A model generated the notes under the pieces. That model saw only the letters and a list, made by a program, of their open reading frames with translations, was not told where the DNA came from and searched no databases. Made by a program: the position numbers and the translations under genes. DNA of 64,000 nt from Nocardia rhamnosiphila NBRC 108938 (GTDB lineage Bacteria; Actinomycetota; Actinomycetes; Mycobacteriales; Mycobacteriaceae), in NCBI RefSeq assembly GCF_000720425.1, contig NZ_JOAJ01000004.1, positions 1 through 64,000 on the forward strand, read 5' to 3'. Of this stretch, positions 45,159-54,673 are shown piece after piece; positions within the stretch are counted from its first letter, which is position 1; each line of letters starts with the position of its first letter.

Positions 45159-46106
45159 GTGAGCACTCAGGGAGCATCCGCCATCGGCATCGCCAACGTG
45201 ACCTCGGACGGGACCGTCCTGGACACCTGGTTTCCCAGCCCGGAGCTGGGTGAGTTCGGTGACACCGGCACCGAACGCCTCGCCACGGTGCCCGCCGAAT
45301 TCGCCGAGCTGGTGGGCCCGGACCCGGCGCGCGGCGTCGATGTCGTCGCGGTGCGCACCACCATCGCCGATCTCTCCGCCGCCCCCGTGGACGCTCACGA
45401 TGTCTATCTGCGGCTGCACCTGCTCTCCCATCGTCTGGTCCGGCCGCACGGCGTGAGCCTGGAGGGCCAGTTCGCCCTGCTCAGCAATGTGGTGTGGACC
45501 AACCACGGCCCGGCGGCGGTGGAGGGTTTCGAGATCACCCGCGCCAAATTGCGCGCGCGTGGCCCGGTCACGGTGTACAGCGTCGACAAGTTCCCGCGCA
45601 TGGTCGACTACGTGGTCCCGTCCGGTGTCCGTATCGGCGACGCCGACCGGGTCCGGCTGGGCGCACACCTCGCCGCCGGCACCACCGTGATGCACGAGGG
45701 CTTCGTGAACTTCAACGCCGGCACCCTGGGCACCTCCATGGTCGAGGGCCGGATCTCGGCCGGGGTGCTCGTCGGCGACGGCTCCGATATCGGCGGCGGC
45801 GCCTCCACCATGGGCACCCTTTCCGGTGGCGGCACGACCATCATCTCGATCGGTGAGCGCTCACTGCTGGGTGCCAACTCCGGCCTGGGCATTCCGCTCG
45901 GCGACGACTGCGTGGTCGAGGCCGGTCTCTACCTCACCGCCGGCACCAAGGTCACCGCCCCGGACGGCACCGTGGTGAAGGCGGCCGAACTGAGCGGCAA
46001 GGACAACCTGCTGTTCCGCCGCAACTCGCGCACCGGAGCCGTCGAGGTGGTGCCGCGCGCCGGGACCGGTATCGAACTCAACGAGGCCCTGCACGCCCAC
46101 AACTAG
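45159..46106 (+). CDS. dapD: Tetrahydrodipicolinate N-succinyltransferase
   Basis: This is a 315-residue trimeric enzyme that succinylates tetrahydrodipicolinate in the diaminopimelate/lysine pathway. The C-terminal half is a left-handed beta-helix ([54 protein letters not shown]). The N-terminal part ([24 protein letters not shown]) matches mycobacterial DapD. The start is GTG 45159 by comparison with Rv1201c; the longer frame from 45126 is unlikely. It works with dapE (45098) and dapC (54661), all present in this window. Confidence 0.93.
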   Translation: MSTQGASAIGIANVTSDGTVLDTWFPSPELGEFGDTGTERLATVPAEFAELVGPDPARGVDVVAVRTTIADLSAAPVDAHDVYLRLHLLSHRLVRPHGVSLEGQFALLSNVVWTNHGPAAVEGFEITRAKLRARGPVTVYSVDKFPRMVDYVVPSGVRIGDADRVRLGAHLAAGTTVMHEGFVNFNAGTLGTSMVEGRISAGVLVGDGSDIGGGASTMGTLSGGGTTIISIGERSLLGANSGLGIPLGDDCVVEAGLYLTAGTKVTAPDGTVVKAAELSGKDNLLFRRNSRTGAVEVVPRAGTGIELNEALHAHN

Positions 46107-46121
46107 GTCCGCCGGCGGCAC

Positions 46122-46490
46122 TCAGAGGCCGAAGGCGATCACGCGTTCGGGGTGGATGCGGATGAGTTCACTCTCCTCCGGCCCGATGTAGGTGACCGTA
46201 TCGGTCAGGGCTTCCGCGGCGCCCCGGATCTCCAGGCACCGCACCCGCCACGGCTGGACCGAGGCGATATCGTCGACCACGAAGGCCACCCGGTTGTTCC
46301 GCGCGAGATTGCGGAACTTCCGGGACCGGCCCATATTCCAGCCCGCGATATCGATCGTGCCGAGTTCGGGGTTGTAGCGGAAGCCGACCGGATTGTTCTG
46401 CGGCGCCCCGTCCGGCGCCACGGTGGCCAGCCGGCCGAGCCGCTGTCCGGCGAGGTAATCGATATGGTCCCGGGTGAGCGTGGTGTTCAT
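46122..46490 (-). CDS. PPOX-class split-barrel F420/FMN-dependent protein
   Basis: This is a 122-residue flavin- or deazaflavin-binding split barrel of the pyridoxamine-phosphate-oxidase-like family. LGRLATVAPDGAPQNNPVGFRYN at the N terminus and RSRKFRNLARNNRVAFVVDD in the middle are the family pattern found in F420-dependent reductases such as Rv1155-type proteins. With fbiC in the same window, F420 is available, but FMN use cannot be ruled out. The C terminus carries IHPERVIAFGL, also typical. Confidence 0.8.
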   Translation of the reverse strand: MNTTLTRDHIDYLAGQRLGRLATVAPDGAPQNNPVGFRYNPELGTIDIAGWNMGRSRKFRNLARNNRVAFVVDDIASVQPWRVRCLEIRGAAEALTDTVTYIGPEESELIRIHPERVIAFGL

Positions 46491-46523
46491 GATCGAACGG
46501 TAAAACCTCGATCCACGTTCAGG

Positions 46524-47972
46524 TCAAGACCCTGGCTCGTGCCGCGGGCGCGGCCGGTCGAGCAGCTTCTTCTGGACCTTGCCCATGGCGTTTCGCGGGA
46601 GCGAGTCCACGAACCGGATTTCACGGGGCCGTTTGTGCGCCGAGAGTTCCCCGGCCACATGGTCGATGAGTTCCTGTTCCGCCGGCGCCGGGCCGCGCGG
46701 GATCACGAAGGCGACGATCCGCTGCCCCAGATCCGGGTCGGCCAAGCCGACAACGGCCACTTCGGCGACCGACGGATGGCCGAGGAGGGAGGTTTCCACC
46801 TCGCCCGCGCCGATCCGGTAGCCGCCGGATTTGATGAGGTCCACCGATTCACGGCCTACGATCCGATGGAAACCGTCCGCGTCGATGGCGGCGACATCGC
46901 CGGTGCGGAACCACCCGTCCTCGGTCCAGCAGTCGGCGGTGGCCTCGGGACGGCCGTGGTAGCCGTCGAAGAGCATCGGCCCGCGCACCTGGAGGCCGCC
47001 GATACCGGAGCCGTCGTGCGGTACCGGCTGTCCTGCCTCGTCCCGGAGCCGGGTCTCGACGCCCCGCACCGGTACGCCCACCCAACCGGGCCGCCGTTCA
47101 CCGTCCGCCCGAGCCGACAGGGTGATCATGGTTTCGCTCATGCCGTAGCGTTCGATGGGCCGATGCCCGGTGAGTTCGGCGAGCCGCTCGAACACCGGTA
47201 CCGGCAGCGGGGCGCTACCGGAGATTAACAGTCTGGCCGCGGCCAGCTCCTTGGCCGCGGTCGGATCCTCGGCGATCCGGGTCCAGACCGTCGGTACGCC
47301 GAAGTACATCGTGCCCGGGGCCGCCGCATAGTTCGCGGGAGTCGGTTTCCCGGTGTGCACGAGCGGACTACCGACCCGCAGCGGCCCCAGCAGGCCCAGG
47401 ATCAACCCGTGCACATGGAACAGCGGCAGGCCGTGGACCAGCACATCGGCGGCGGTCCAGGCCCAGGCGTCGGCGAGTGCGTCGAGTCCGGCCGCGATGG
47501 CCCGGCGGTTCAGCACCACACCTTTGGGGGCGCCGGTGGTGCCGGAGGTGTAGAGCACGAAAGCCGGTGCGCCCGGATCGGGCTCGGGATAGGTGTGCCA
47601 GGAGCGGGCGTGCCGCCGCACCGGGACCACCGGCAGGGAGGTGCCCTCCGGCGCGTCGCCGAGCCATGCCTGGGCGCCGGAATCGGCGAGCATATGGTCG
47701 AGCTCGGCCGTTCCGGAATCGGGCGGTACCGGCACCACGGTGACTCCGGCGATCAGGCATCCCACCACGGCGAGCACGGTCGCCGCCGTCGGCCGGGCCA
47801 GCACGGCGACTCGTTCGGCGCGAGCGACACGTTCGGCCACGGAGGTGGCCGCCCCGAGCAGATCACTGCGGGACAGCGTCACACCGTCGATGGTCACGGC
47901 GTCCGGGATATCGGCGCCCGCGGCGACGGCGAGGGGGTCGAGGGAGCTGAGCAGACGGTGGCCGTAGGACAT
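46524..47972 (-). CDS. fadD36: Acyl-CoA synthetase FadD36 (malonyl-CoA ligase-like)
   Basis: This is a 482-residue AMP-forming ligase. The ATP motif is YTSGTTGAPKG near residue 145. The GVPTVWTRI and RYGMSETMI segments follow, then TGDVA and the C-terminal catalytic lysine region NAMGKVQKKLL. The short N terminus and the sequence between motifs resemble FadD36 (Rv1193) and malonyl-CoA synthetases, which activate short dicarboxylic acids. The gene is in the order seen in M. tuberculosis, close to dapD/dapE. It appears monocistronic. Confidence 0.88.
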   Translation of the reverse strand: MSYGHRLLSSLDPLAVAAGADIPDAVTIDGVTLSRSDLLGAATSVAERVARAERVAVLARPTAATVLAVVGCLIAGVTVVPVPPDSGTAELDHMLADSGAQAWLGDAPEGTSLPVVPVRRHARSWHTYPEPDPGAPAFVLYTSGTTGAPKGVVLNRRAIAAGLDALADAWAWTAADVLVHGLPLFHVHGLILGLLGPLRVGSPLVHTGKPTPANYAAAPGTMYFGVPTVWTRIAEDPTAAKELAAARLLISGSAPLPVPVFERLAELTGHRPIERYGMSETMITLSARADGERRPGWVGVPVRGVETRLRDEAGQPVPHDGSGIGGLQVRGPMLFDGYHGRPEATADCWTEDGWFRTGDVAAIDADGFHRIVGRESVDLIKSGGYRIGAGEVETSLLGHPSVAEVAVVGLADPDLGQRIVAFVIPRGPAPAEQELIDHVAGELSAHKRPREIRFVDSLPRNAMGKVQKKLLDRPRPRHEPGS

Positions 47973-48235
47973 GCGCCCAAACTACTGCCCCGGCCTCGTT
48001 CGGCGGTCGGGCACCTGCCCGATAATCCCGGCAAATGCGGCGGTAGGAGGTGCGCGTAATCGTTGCGCGGGAATTCCACACCCATTGGTGAAACTTCATC
48101 GATTCAAATCACACTTACCACGGGCGAGCTCCGACGCACACGAGACCGAATTGTTTGCGGCCTCGCTTGACACATATGGGCAGCGGCGAGAAGGTGAATC
48201 GTCAGCTTTCTCGAGCCCTCGAAACGGTGGCTTCC

Positions 48236-49114
48236 ATGACCAGCACACCCGCCGCCGGTCCCCCCGTATCCGGCTCCGCCGCCGGACCGGCCCATTCGGT
48301 GCAGGACGAGGAATTCGACTTCCGGCCCTATATCGACGGCGCCGCGATACTCGGGGCCGCCGCCAATGTCATCATGCAGCTCGCCGTTCCCGGAGTCGGT
48401 TACGGAGTTCTGGAAAGCCCGGTCGACAGCGGGAGGCTGACATTGCATCCGGTGAAACGCACGCGCACCACACTCACCTATCTGGCGGTCGCGCTGCTCG
48501 GCAGCCCCGCCGAGCGGACCGCTTATCGGGCAGCCGTCGATACCTCGCATCGCCAGGTGCGCTCCACCGCGCAGAGCCCGGTGCGGTACAACGCATTCGA
48601 CCGCGATCTGCAATTGTGGGTGGCCGCCTGCCTGTACTGGGGCGCACGCGATATCCGGGAGCGTATGCACGGCCGGGCGGACGCCGACCTCGAAGAGACG
48701 ATCTATCGCCATTCCGCACGATTGGGCACCACCCTGCAGGTGCCGCCGGAGGCCTGGCCGGCCGACCCGGCGGCATTCGACCGCTACTGGACCGAAAACC
48801 TGGCCGCGACCAAGATCGACCCACCGGTCCGGGACATGCTGAACGAGATCGTCGATCTGAAGATGTTCCCCCGCCCGGTCCAATTCCTCGGCGGCCGCTT
48901 CAACCGATGGGTCACCGCGGGCCTCCTACCGCCGCATCTACGCGCGGAGATGGGTATGGCCTGGTCGGCCGGCGACGAGCGCCGCTTCGGGCGCATGCTC
49001 CGTGGACTGGGCCGGATCTCGGCGACGCTGCCGGCACCGCTGCGCAGTTTCCCCATCCAGGCCTATCTGGTCGATTTCCGGATCCGCCGCAGGTTCGGAC
49101 TGAAACTCGTCTGA
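48236..49114 (+). CDS. MpaB/Lcp-family haem oxygenase (DUF2236), copy 1
   Basis: This is a 292-residue protein of the family that includes latex-clearing protein Lcp and fungal MpaB. The motif RTTLT gives Arg77 and Thr81, and the motif HRQVR gives the haem-ligand candidate His105 with Arg109. The spacing matches Arg164/Thr168 and His198/Arg202 of Streptomyces Lcp. [20 protein letters not shown] follows. No signal peptide is seen, so it probably acts in the cytoplasm. ATG 48236 is the chosen start; ATG 48176 is possible. TTGACA at 48168-48173 is a candidate -35. It is paired with the TetR gene and with the second copy at 49926. Confidence 0.78.
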   Translation: MTSTPAAGPPVSGSAAGPAHSVQDEEFDFRPYIDGAAILGAAANVIMQLAVPGVGYGVLESPVDSGRLTLHPVKRTRTTLTYLAVALLGSPAERTAYRAAVDTSHRQVRSTAQSPVRYNAFDRDLQLWVAACLYWGARDIRERMHGRADADLEETIYRHSARLGTTLQVPPEAWPADPAAFDRYWTENLAATKIDPPVRDMLNEIVDLKMFPRPVQFLGGRFNRWVTAGLLPPHLRAEMGMAWSAGDERRFGRMLRGLGRISATLPAPLRSFPIQAYLVDFRIRRRFGLKLV

Positions 49115-49152
49115 TTCGAATTCGCGGATATGAAAACGAGCCTGTTCGAATT

Positions 49153-49797
49153 TCAGGATTCGGCGACCTGGCCCGGCACCCGGAACGAGACCGCCACATG
49201 ATCACGCGCGTATCTGCGCACCGCGATATCGTCATCCAGGGGGATCACCGTTTGCGGCGTCAGCGCCAGCGACAGCGCGGTCCGCGCGATCATTTCGGCC
49301 AGCGGCAGCGGATCGTATTCCGGGAGCTTGCCTTCGCCCTGGAGTCGGGTGATGAATTCGGCGACGTAATCGCGACCCAATTCGATCACCGGGGCGCCCC
49401 GGGTGGTCAGATAGGGCAGCACGATCTCCGGTTCGGTGTTCAGCAGCCGATCCAGCAGCTCGTTACCGCGCAGACCGGCCAGGAACGCGACGAACAGTTC
49501 CACGATCTGATCCTCGGCGCCGGCGTCGCGCTCGATCTGCTGCTGCACCGCGGCGTCGACACCCTCGATGAAATCGCGGGTCTGCGCCAATCCGACCGCC
49601 TGGATCAAGTCCGATTTGCTGGAGAACCGCCGGTACAGTGTGGCCAGGGAGAGGCCGCCACGCCGGGCGACCTCCACCATGCTCGTGCGCTTGATCCCGA
49701 AGTCGAGAAAAGCCTGCAACGCCGCGGACAGCACGGATTGATCTTGATCTCGGCGCGGTGTTCGCACCAGAGGCAACAATTGAGCCAGCGCACCCAT
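49153..49797 (-). CDS. TetR family regulator between two MpaB-family genes
   Basis: This is a 214-residue TetR protein. The helix-turn-helix is at about residues 30-70 (TSMVEVARRGGLSLATLYRRFSSKSDLI). GGAAGG lies 7 bases before the ATG at 49797; earlier in-frame ATGs at 49842 and 49896 would add residues without family support. It converges with the first oxygenase gene (38 bp gap) and is divergent from the second, whose promoter carries inverted repeats. It is therefore the likely repressor of one or both oxygenases. Confidence 0.83.
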   Translation of the reverse strand: MGALAQLLPLVRTPRRDQDQSVLSAALQAFLDFGIKRTSMVEVARRGGLSLATLYRRFSSKSDLIQAVGLAQTRDFIEGVDAAVQQQIERDAGAEDQIVELFVAFLAGLRGNELLDRLLNTEPEIVLPYLTTRGAPVIELGRDYVAEFITRLQGEGKLPEYDPLPLAEMIARTALSLALTPQTVIPLDDDIAVRRYARDHVAVSFRVPGQVAES

Positions 49798-49879
49798 CTC
49801 GGCACCTTCCCGCGCTCGGCGATGCAATGACACGGTAAGCATCGCACAATCACGGGGCCGGTTGACGCAACATCGAGAG

Positions 49880-49914
49880 AATGAGATGGTTATCATATAA
49901 TCTTCTCATAGGAA
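49880..49914 (+). promoter_or_regulatory. Promoter and operator-like repeats of MpaB-family copy 2
   Basis: TATAAT (49896-49901) is a perfect -10 consensus in an AT-rich patch. ATGAGA and TCTCAT flank it as an inverted repeat (about 49881 and 49904), and GAT-GGTT-ATC lies between. These are good candidates for the binding site of the divergent TetR. Confidence 0.6.
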
Positions 49915-49925
49915 AGAGGTCACCG

Positions 49926-50792
49926 ATGACCGCTCCCCGGCCCACTCCGATGAACGATCCCGAACCCCAGCGGCTGTACGCACCAGACTTCGATATGAAC
50001 GATCACATCGTCGGAGTCACCGCGTTCCTGGGCGGCACCGCGAACGTCATCATGCAGCTGGGTCTGCGGCCGGTTGCCTACGGTGTGATGGAGAGCGACG
50101 TCAAGAGCGGCAATGTCATGGAGCATCCGTTCAAACGGCTCCGCACCACCCTCACCTACCTCGCCGTCGCCATGCTGGGCACCGACGAAGAACGCAACGC
50201 CTACCGCCTCGCGGTCAATACCTCCCATCGCCATATCCGCACCAAACCCACCAGCCCGGTGAAGTACAACGCCTTCGATCCGAAACTCCAGCTGTGGGTC
50301 GCCGCCTGCCTGTACTTCGGTTTCGTCGACCTGCTGGAGAAGGTCCAGGGCCCGATGGACGAGGCGACCGCCGACACCTTCTACGCCCACAGCATCCGGC
50401 TCGGCACCACCCTGCAGGTCCGACCGGAGATGTGGCCGGCAAACCGCGCCGCGTTCTGGCAGTTCTGGGAAGAGAACCTCGACGCCCTGGAAATCGACGA
50501 CACCACCCGCGCCTACTTCAACGACCTCATCGACCTGAAGATGGTGGCGCCCCCGATCCAGTGGGTATCGGCACGATTCCACCGGTTCGTCGTCACCGGC
50601 TGCCTGCCGCCGCAGATCCGCGAGAAAATGCATCTCACCTGGACCGCGGGCAACCAGCGCTGGTTCGACCGCACCATGAAGCTCATCGGCGTGGGCCTGA
50701 GGATCCAGCCCCGCGTCCTACGCCAGTTCCCGATGAACTACTACCTATGGGATATGCGCCGCCGTATCCGCAAGGGCAAACCCCTGGTCTGA
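49926..50792 (+). CDS. MpaB/Lcp-family haem oxygenase (DUF2236), copy 2
   Basis: This is a 288-residue paralogue of the protein at 48236 with the same layout and no signal peptide. Arg73 and Thr77 are in RTTLT, and His101 and Arg105 in HRHIR, followed by [20 protein letters not shown]. The C-terminal MNYYLWDMRRR also corresponds to the end of copy 1. AGAGG lies 8 bases upstream of the ATG. The stop codon is followed after one base by the stop of the convergent proline dehydrogenase gene. The substrate is unknown; relatives cleave isoprenoid double bonds with O2. Confidence 0.8.
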   Translation: MTAPRPTPMNDPEPQRLYAPDFDMNDHIVGVTAFLGGTANVIMQLGLRPVAYGVMESDVKSGNVMEHPFKRLRTTLTYLAVAMLGTDEERNAYRLAVNTSHRHIRTKPTSPVKYNAFDPKLQLWVAACLYFGFVDLLEKVQGPMDEATADTFYAHSIRLGTTLQVRPEMWPANRAAFWQFWEENLDALEIDDTTRAYFNDLIDLKMVAPPIQWVSARFHRFVVTGCLPPQIREKMHLTWTAGNQRWFDRTMKLIGVGLRIQPRVLRQFPMNYYLWDMRRRIRKGKPLV

Positions 50793-50793
50793 G

Positions 50794-51744
50794 TTACCGC
50801 CCGGCCAGCGCGCGGAGGAAGAACGCCAGGTTGGCGGGCCGTTCCGCGAGCCGGCGCATGAGGTACCCGTACCACTGGTGGCCGTAGGGCAGGTACACCC
50901 GGACGAAATCGCCGCGGTCGGCGAGATGGAGTTGCTCGTCGGTGCGGATGCCGTACAGCATCTGGTATTCCAGCCGGCCGGGGCGACGGCCGGTGATCGT
51001 CGCGAGGTCGGCCGCCGCCGCGAGGACCACCGGATCGTGGGAGGCCACCAGGGGACGGCCCGCGCCGCGCATGAGCACCCGCAGGCAGCGCAGATAGGCG
51101 CGGTCCACATCCACACGTCGCTGATAGGCGACGGTTTCCGGTTCCCGGTAGGCGCCCTTGCACAGGCGCACCCGGGCGCCCGCGTCGGCGAGGTCACGGC
51201 AATCGTCCTCGCTGCGGTACAGGTAGGCCTGGATCACCGTGCCCAGCCAGGGAAAATCCGGACGGACCTGCCCGGTGACGGCGAGGGTGGCGGCGGTGGT
51301 GGTGTGGTCTTCGGCATCCACGGTCACCCATACCCCGGCTTCGGCCGCCTTGGTGCACACCGTGCGCAGGTTCTCGGTGGCGATCGCCGGGCCGTCGGCG
51401 CCCAGCGCCTGCCCGAGCGCGGATAATTTGACCGACACCTCCAGTGGTGCGGCGCCGGCGGGCACCTCGGTGGTGGGCAGGGCCGCCAGATCGTTGATCA
51501 ATGCCAGATATTCGGCGACCGCCGCGTCGGCCTGCGCACGGTCGGTGGTGTTCTCGCCCAGATAGTCGACGCTCACCGCCCGCCCACTCATCAACAGTGT
51601 GCGGGCCGCGGCGATCAGATCCGGCCGGGATTCCCCGGGTACGAAGCGCTGGACCATCGCCGCGGTGGCCGGGCTCGTGGTAAGAGTTCGTTTCACCCGC
51701 TCCGACCCGGCGACGGCGAGGATCGCCGGACGCAGCGGGTTCAC
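50794..51744 (-). CDS. Proline dehydrogenase
   Basis: This is a 316-residue FAD-dependent enzyme oxidising proline to pyrroline-5-carboxylate, the short monofunctional Gram-positive type. Barrel motifs include VSVKLSALGQALG, VTVDAEDH, VIQAYLYRSEDDC, VRLCKGAYREP and EYQMLYGIR, with the C-terminal RVYLPYG. GTG 51744 is preferred because GGGGAG lies 6 bases upstream. It follows the P5C dehydrogenase gene by 61 bp on the same strand, so both steps of proline breakdown are likely co-transcribed. Confidence 0.92.
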   Translation of the reverse strand: MNPLRPAILAVAGSERVKRTLTTSPATAAMVQRFVPGESRPDLIAAARTLLMSGRAVSVDYLGENTTDRAQADAAVAEYLALINDLAALPTTEVPAGAAPLEVSVKLSALGQALGADGPAIATENLRTVCTKAAEAGVWVTVDAEDHTTTAATLAVTGQVRPDFPWLGTVIQAYLYRSEDDCRDLADAGARVRLCKGAYREPETVAYQRRVDVDRAYLRCLRVLMRGAGRPLVASHDPVVLAAAADLATITGRRPGRLEYQMLYGIRTDEQLHLADRGDFVRVYLPYGHQWYGYLMRRLAERPANLAFFLRALAGR

Positions 51745-51805
51745 CGGGACTCCCCGCGGGGACGGGGCTGGTCCAGGCGCCATGCGTAGCGGCGGGGCGG
51801 GGCGC

Positions 51806-53443
51806 TCATCCCTGCTCCATATGGGGATAGCGGTGGTCGGTATGCGGGACGAAGGTTTCCTTCACGGTGCGCGGGGCCACCCAGCGCAGCAGGTTCAGCG
51901 GGGACCCGGCCTTGTCGTCGGTGCCCGAAGCGCGTGCCCCGCCGAAAGGCTGCTGCCCCACGACCGCGCCGGTGGGTTTGTCGTTGACATAGAAGTTGCC
52001 GGCCGCGAACCGCAACAGCTGGGCGGCCTCTTCCACGGCATGCCGGTCCTGCGCGAAGACCGCGCCGGTCAGCGCGTACGGGGCGGTGGATTCGACCTCG
52101 GCCAAGATCGTCCGGTAGGCGTCGGGCTGGGAATCGTCGTACACGTACACCGACAGGATCGGGCCGAAGTATTCGGTGGCGAACGATTCGTCGCGTGGAT
52201 CGTCGGCGAGCAGCACGGTCGGCCGGACGAACCAGCCTTCACTGTCGTCGTAGGTGCCGCCCACCGGCACGTCCACCCCGGCGGACCGCGCCCGCTCGAT
52301 CGCCCGCACGCTCTTGTCGTAGGCCCGCCGGTCGATCACCGCGCCACCGAAGTTCGACAGATCTGCGATATCGCCGTAGCTCAGGCTCTCGGCGATACCG
52401 AGGAAATCGTCACCCATCTCCCGCCACAGCGAGCGCGGCAGATAGGCACGCGAGGCGGCCGAACATTTCTGGCCCTGATACTCGTAGGCCCCGCGGATCA
52501 GCGCCGTCCGCAATGCGGCAGGGTCCGCCGACGGATGCGCGACGATGAAATCCTTGCCCCCGGTCTCCCCCACTATCCGTGGATATCCGTGATAGCGCCC
52601 GATATTGGCGCCCACCCGGCTCCACAGATATTGGAAGGTGGCGCCCGACCCGGTGAAATGGATACCGGCCAGCCGGGGATCGGCCAGGGCGACCTCGGAG
52701 AGTTCCCGCCCGTCACCGGTGACCATATTGATGACGCCGGGCGGCAGTCCGGCCGCCTCCAGCAGTTTCATCGTGTAATAGGCGGCCAGCGTCTGGGTGG
52801 GCGAGGGTTTCCACACCACCGTATTGCCCATGAGCGCGGGCGCGGTCGGCAGATTGCCGGCGATCGCGGTGAAATTGAACGGGGTGATCGCGTAGACGAA
52901 GCCTTCCAGCGGGCGGTAGTCGAGCCGGTTCCACACCCCCGTACTCGACTGCGGCTGCTGTGCCAGGATGCCCCGGGCGAAGGAGACATTGAACCGCCAG
53001 AAGTCGACCAGCTCGCACGGCGCGTCGATCTCGGCCTGCGCCACCGATTTCGACTGGCCCAGCATGGTCGCCGCGGCGAGAGTTTCCCGCCACGGTCCGG
53101 CCAGCAGGTCCGCGGCTCGCAACAGCACCGCGGCGCGTTCGTCGAACGGCAGCGCACGCCATCCGGGGGCGGCCGCGGTCGCGGCGTCGATCGCCGCGGC
53201 GGCTTCGGTGTGTGTGGTGTCGGTATAGGTCCCGAGTACCTGCCGGTGCCGATGCGGTGCGACGATCTCCCGCCGCGTGCCGATACCCGGACGATGCTTA
53301 CCGCCGATGACCAGGGGGATCTCGGTGGTGCTGTCGGAGAGATCGGCGAGCCTGCCGAGCAACCGTTCCCGCTCGGGGCTACCGGGCGCGTACGTGTGCA
53401 CCGGCTCGTTACCGGGGGTGGGGACAACTGTGACAGCGTCCAT
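51806..53443 (-). CDS. pruA: 1-pyrroline-5-carboxylate dehydrogenase
   Basis: This is a 545-residue aldehyde dehydrogenase that oxidises glutamate semialdehyde to glutamate with NAD+. The catalytic glutamate is in RIVGETGGKDF and the nucleophilic cysteine in GAYEYQGQKCSAASR. YAITPFNFTAI, NPSPTQTL-type (KPSPTQTLAAY) and EYFGPILSVYVY are the P5CDH patterns. The ATG at 53443 has TAGCCT 5 bases upstream. It precedes proline dehydrogenase as in M. tuberculosis rocA-Rv1188. Confidence 0.93.
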   Translation of the reverse strand: MDAVTVVPTPGNEPVHTYAPGSPERERLLGRLADLSDSTTEIPLVIGGKHRPGIGTRREIVAPHRHRQVLGTYTDTTHTEAAAAIDAATAAAPGWRALPFDERAAVLLRAADLLAGPWRETLAAATMLGQSKSVAQAEIDAPCELVDFWRFNVSFARGILAQQPQSSTGVWNRLDYRPLEGFVYAITPFNFTAIAGNLPTAPALMGNTVVWKPSPTQTLAAYYTMKLLEAAGLPPGVINMVTGDGRELSEVALADPRLAGIHFTGSGATFQYLWSRVGANIGRYHGYPRIVGETGGKDFIVAHPSADPAALRTALIRGAYEYQGQKCSAASRAYLPRSLWREMGDDFLGIAESLSYGDIADLSNFGGAVIDRRAYDKSVRAIERARSAGVDVPVGGTYDDSEGWFVRPTVLLADDPRDESFATEYFGPILSVYVYDDSQPDAYRTILAEVESTAPYALTGAVFAQDRHAVEEAAQLLRFAAGNFYVNDKPTGAVVGQQPFGGARASGTDDKAGSPLNLLRWVAPRTVKETFVPHTDHRYPHMEQG

Positions 53444-53542
53444 ACCCCAGGCTAGCGCCGCCCGCCCGGCCCCGCCCGAACTCGACGCGCGAATCTCTGC
53501 GGAGTCGTTACCGCACTGCCGCACAGCGGCGGCAGAGCGTGC

Positions 53543-54661
53543 TCAGCCGCGCAGCCGTTGTGCGGCCGTTTCGATCCGCTCGTCGGTCGCGGTCAATGCG
53601 ATCCGCACATGCCGGGCGCCCGCGGGACCGTAGAACTCGCCCGGAGCCGCCAGGATGCCGCGCTCGGCCAGCCACTCGAGCGTGGTCCGGCACGCTTCAC
53701 CGCGAGTCGACCACAGATACAGCCCGGCCTCGGAATGGTCGATCCGGAACCCGGCATCCAGCAGCGCCGATCGCAGGATCTCGCGGCGGGCCCGATACCG
53801 CTGCCGCTGCACCGATTCATGCGCGTCGTCGCCCAGCGCCGCCGCCATCGCCGCCTGGATCGGAAAGGGCACCATCATGCCGGAATGCTTGCGCACCTCC
53901 AGCAACTCGGCCACCAGCTCCGGATCACCGGCCACGAATCCGGCCCGGTAACTCGCCAGATTCGACGTCTTCGACAGCGAATGCACCGCCAGCAAGCCGG
54001 TGTGATCTCCGTCGCAGACCCGCGGGTCGAGAATCGACACGGCCGGTTCTTCCCAGGCCAGCCCCAGGTAGCACTCGTCGGATGCGACGATCACCCCGCG
54101 CTCGCGCGCGAAACCGACCACCTTCCGCAGATGCTCCACGCCGAGCACCCTGCCGGTCGGGTTGGACGGTGAGTTGAGGTAGATGAGTGCCGGAGTCTCC
54201 GGGCCCAGCCGGGTGAGTCCGTCGGCACGCAGAATCCGGGTCCCGGCGAGCAGTCCGCCCACCTCGTACGTCGGATAGGCGACCTCGGGGATCACCACCA
54301 GGTCCGCGGGTCCCAGCCCGAGCAGCCGCGGCAACCCCGCGATCAGCTCCTTGGTGCCGATCACCGGCAGCACCGCCGCCTCGGGCACCGCGGTGATACC
54401 GAAACGCCGGGTCAGCGCGGCCACCGCGGCGGCACGCAACTCCGGCGTGCCGTGCGTGGTCGGGTAACCGGGCACCTCGGCGACCGAACTCAACGCCGCG
54501 CGGATCAGCGGATCGACCGGATCGACCGGCGTACCCACCGACAGATCGACGAGTCCGCCGGGATGTGCGGCCGCCCGCGCCTTCACCTCGGCGATGGTGT
54601 CCCACGGGAAATCGGGCAGGGCCGCACTCACCCGGCGACGTTCGGTTACCTCGGCGCTCAT
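53543..54661 (-). CDS. dapC: N-succinyldiaminopimelate aminotransferase
   Basis: This is a 372-residue PLP-dependent class I/II aminotransferase. It supplies the amino group in the succinylase branch of lysine/diaminopimelate synthesis. The N-terminal LPDFPWDTIAEVKARAAAHPGGLVDLSVGTPVD matches actinobacterial DapC. The PLP lysine is in SLSKTSNLASYRAGF, and NSPSNPTGRV and the C-terminal RIALT are present. It follows the ferredoxin gene by 12 bp in the same operon, as in M. tuberculosis (Rv1177-Rv1178). Confidence 0.92.
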   Translation of the reverse strand: MSAEVTERRRVSAALPDFPWDTIAEVKARAAAHPGGLVDLSVGTPVDPVDPLIRAALSSVAEVPGYPTTHGTPELRAAAVAALTRRFGITAVPEAAVLPVIGTKELIAGLPRLLGLGPADLVVIPEVAYPTYEVGGLLAGTRILRADGLTRLGPETPALIYLNSPSNPTGRVLGVEHLRKVVGFARERGVIVASDECYLGLAWEEPAVSILDPRVCDGDHTGLLAVHSLSKTSNLASYRAGFVAGDPELVAELLEVRKHSGMMVPFPIQAAMAAALGDDAHESVQRQRYRARREILRSALLDAGFRIDHSEAGLYLWSTRGEACRTTLEWLAERGILAAPGEFYGPAGARHVRIALTATDERIETAAQRLRG

Positions 54662-54673
54662 CGTGCGAATGCT

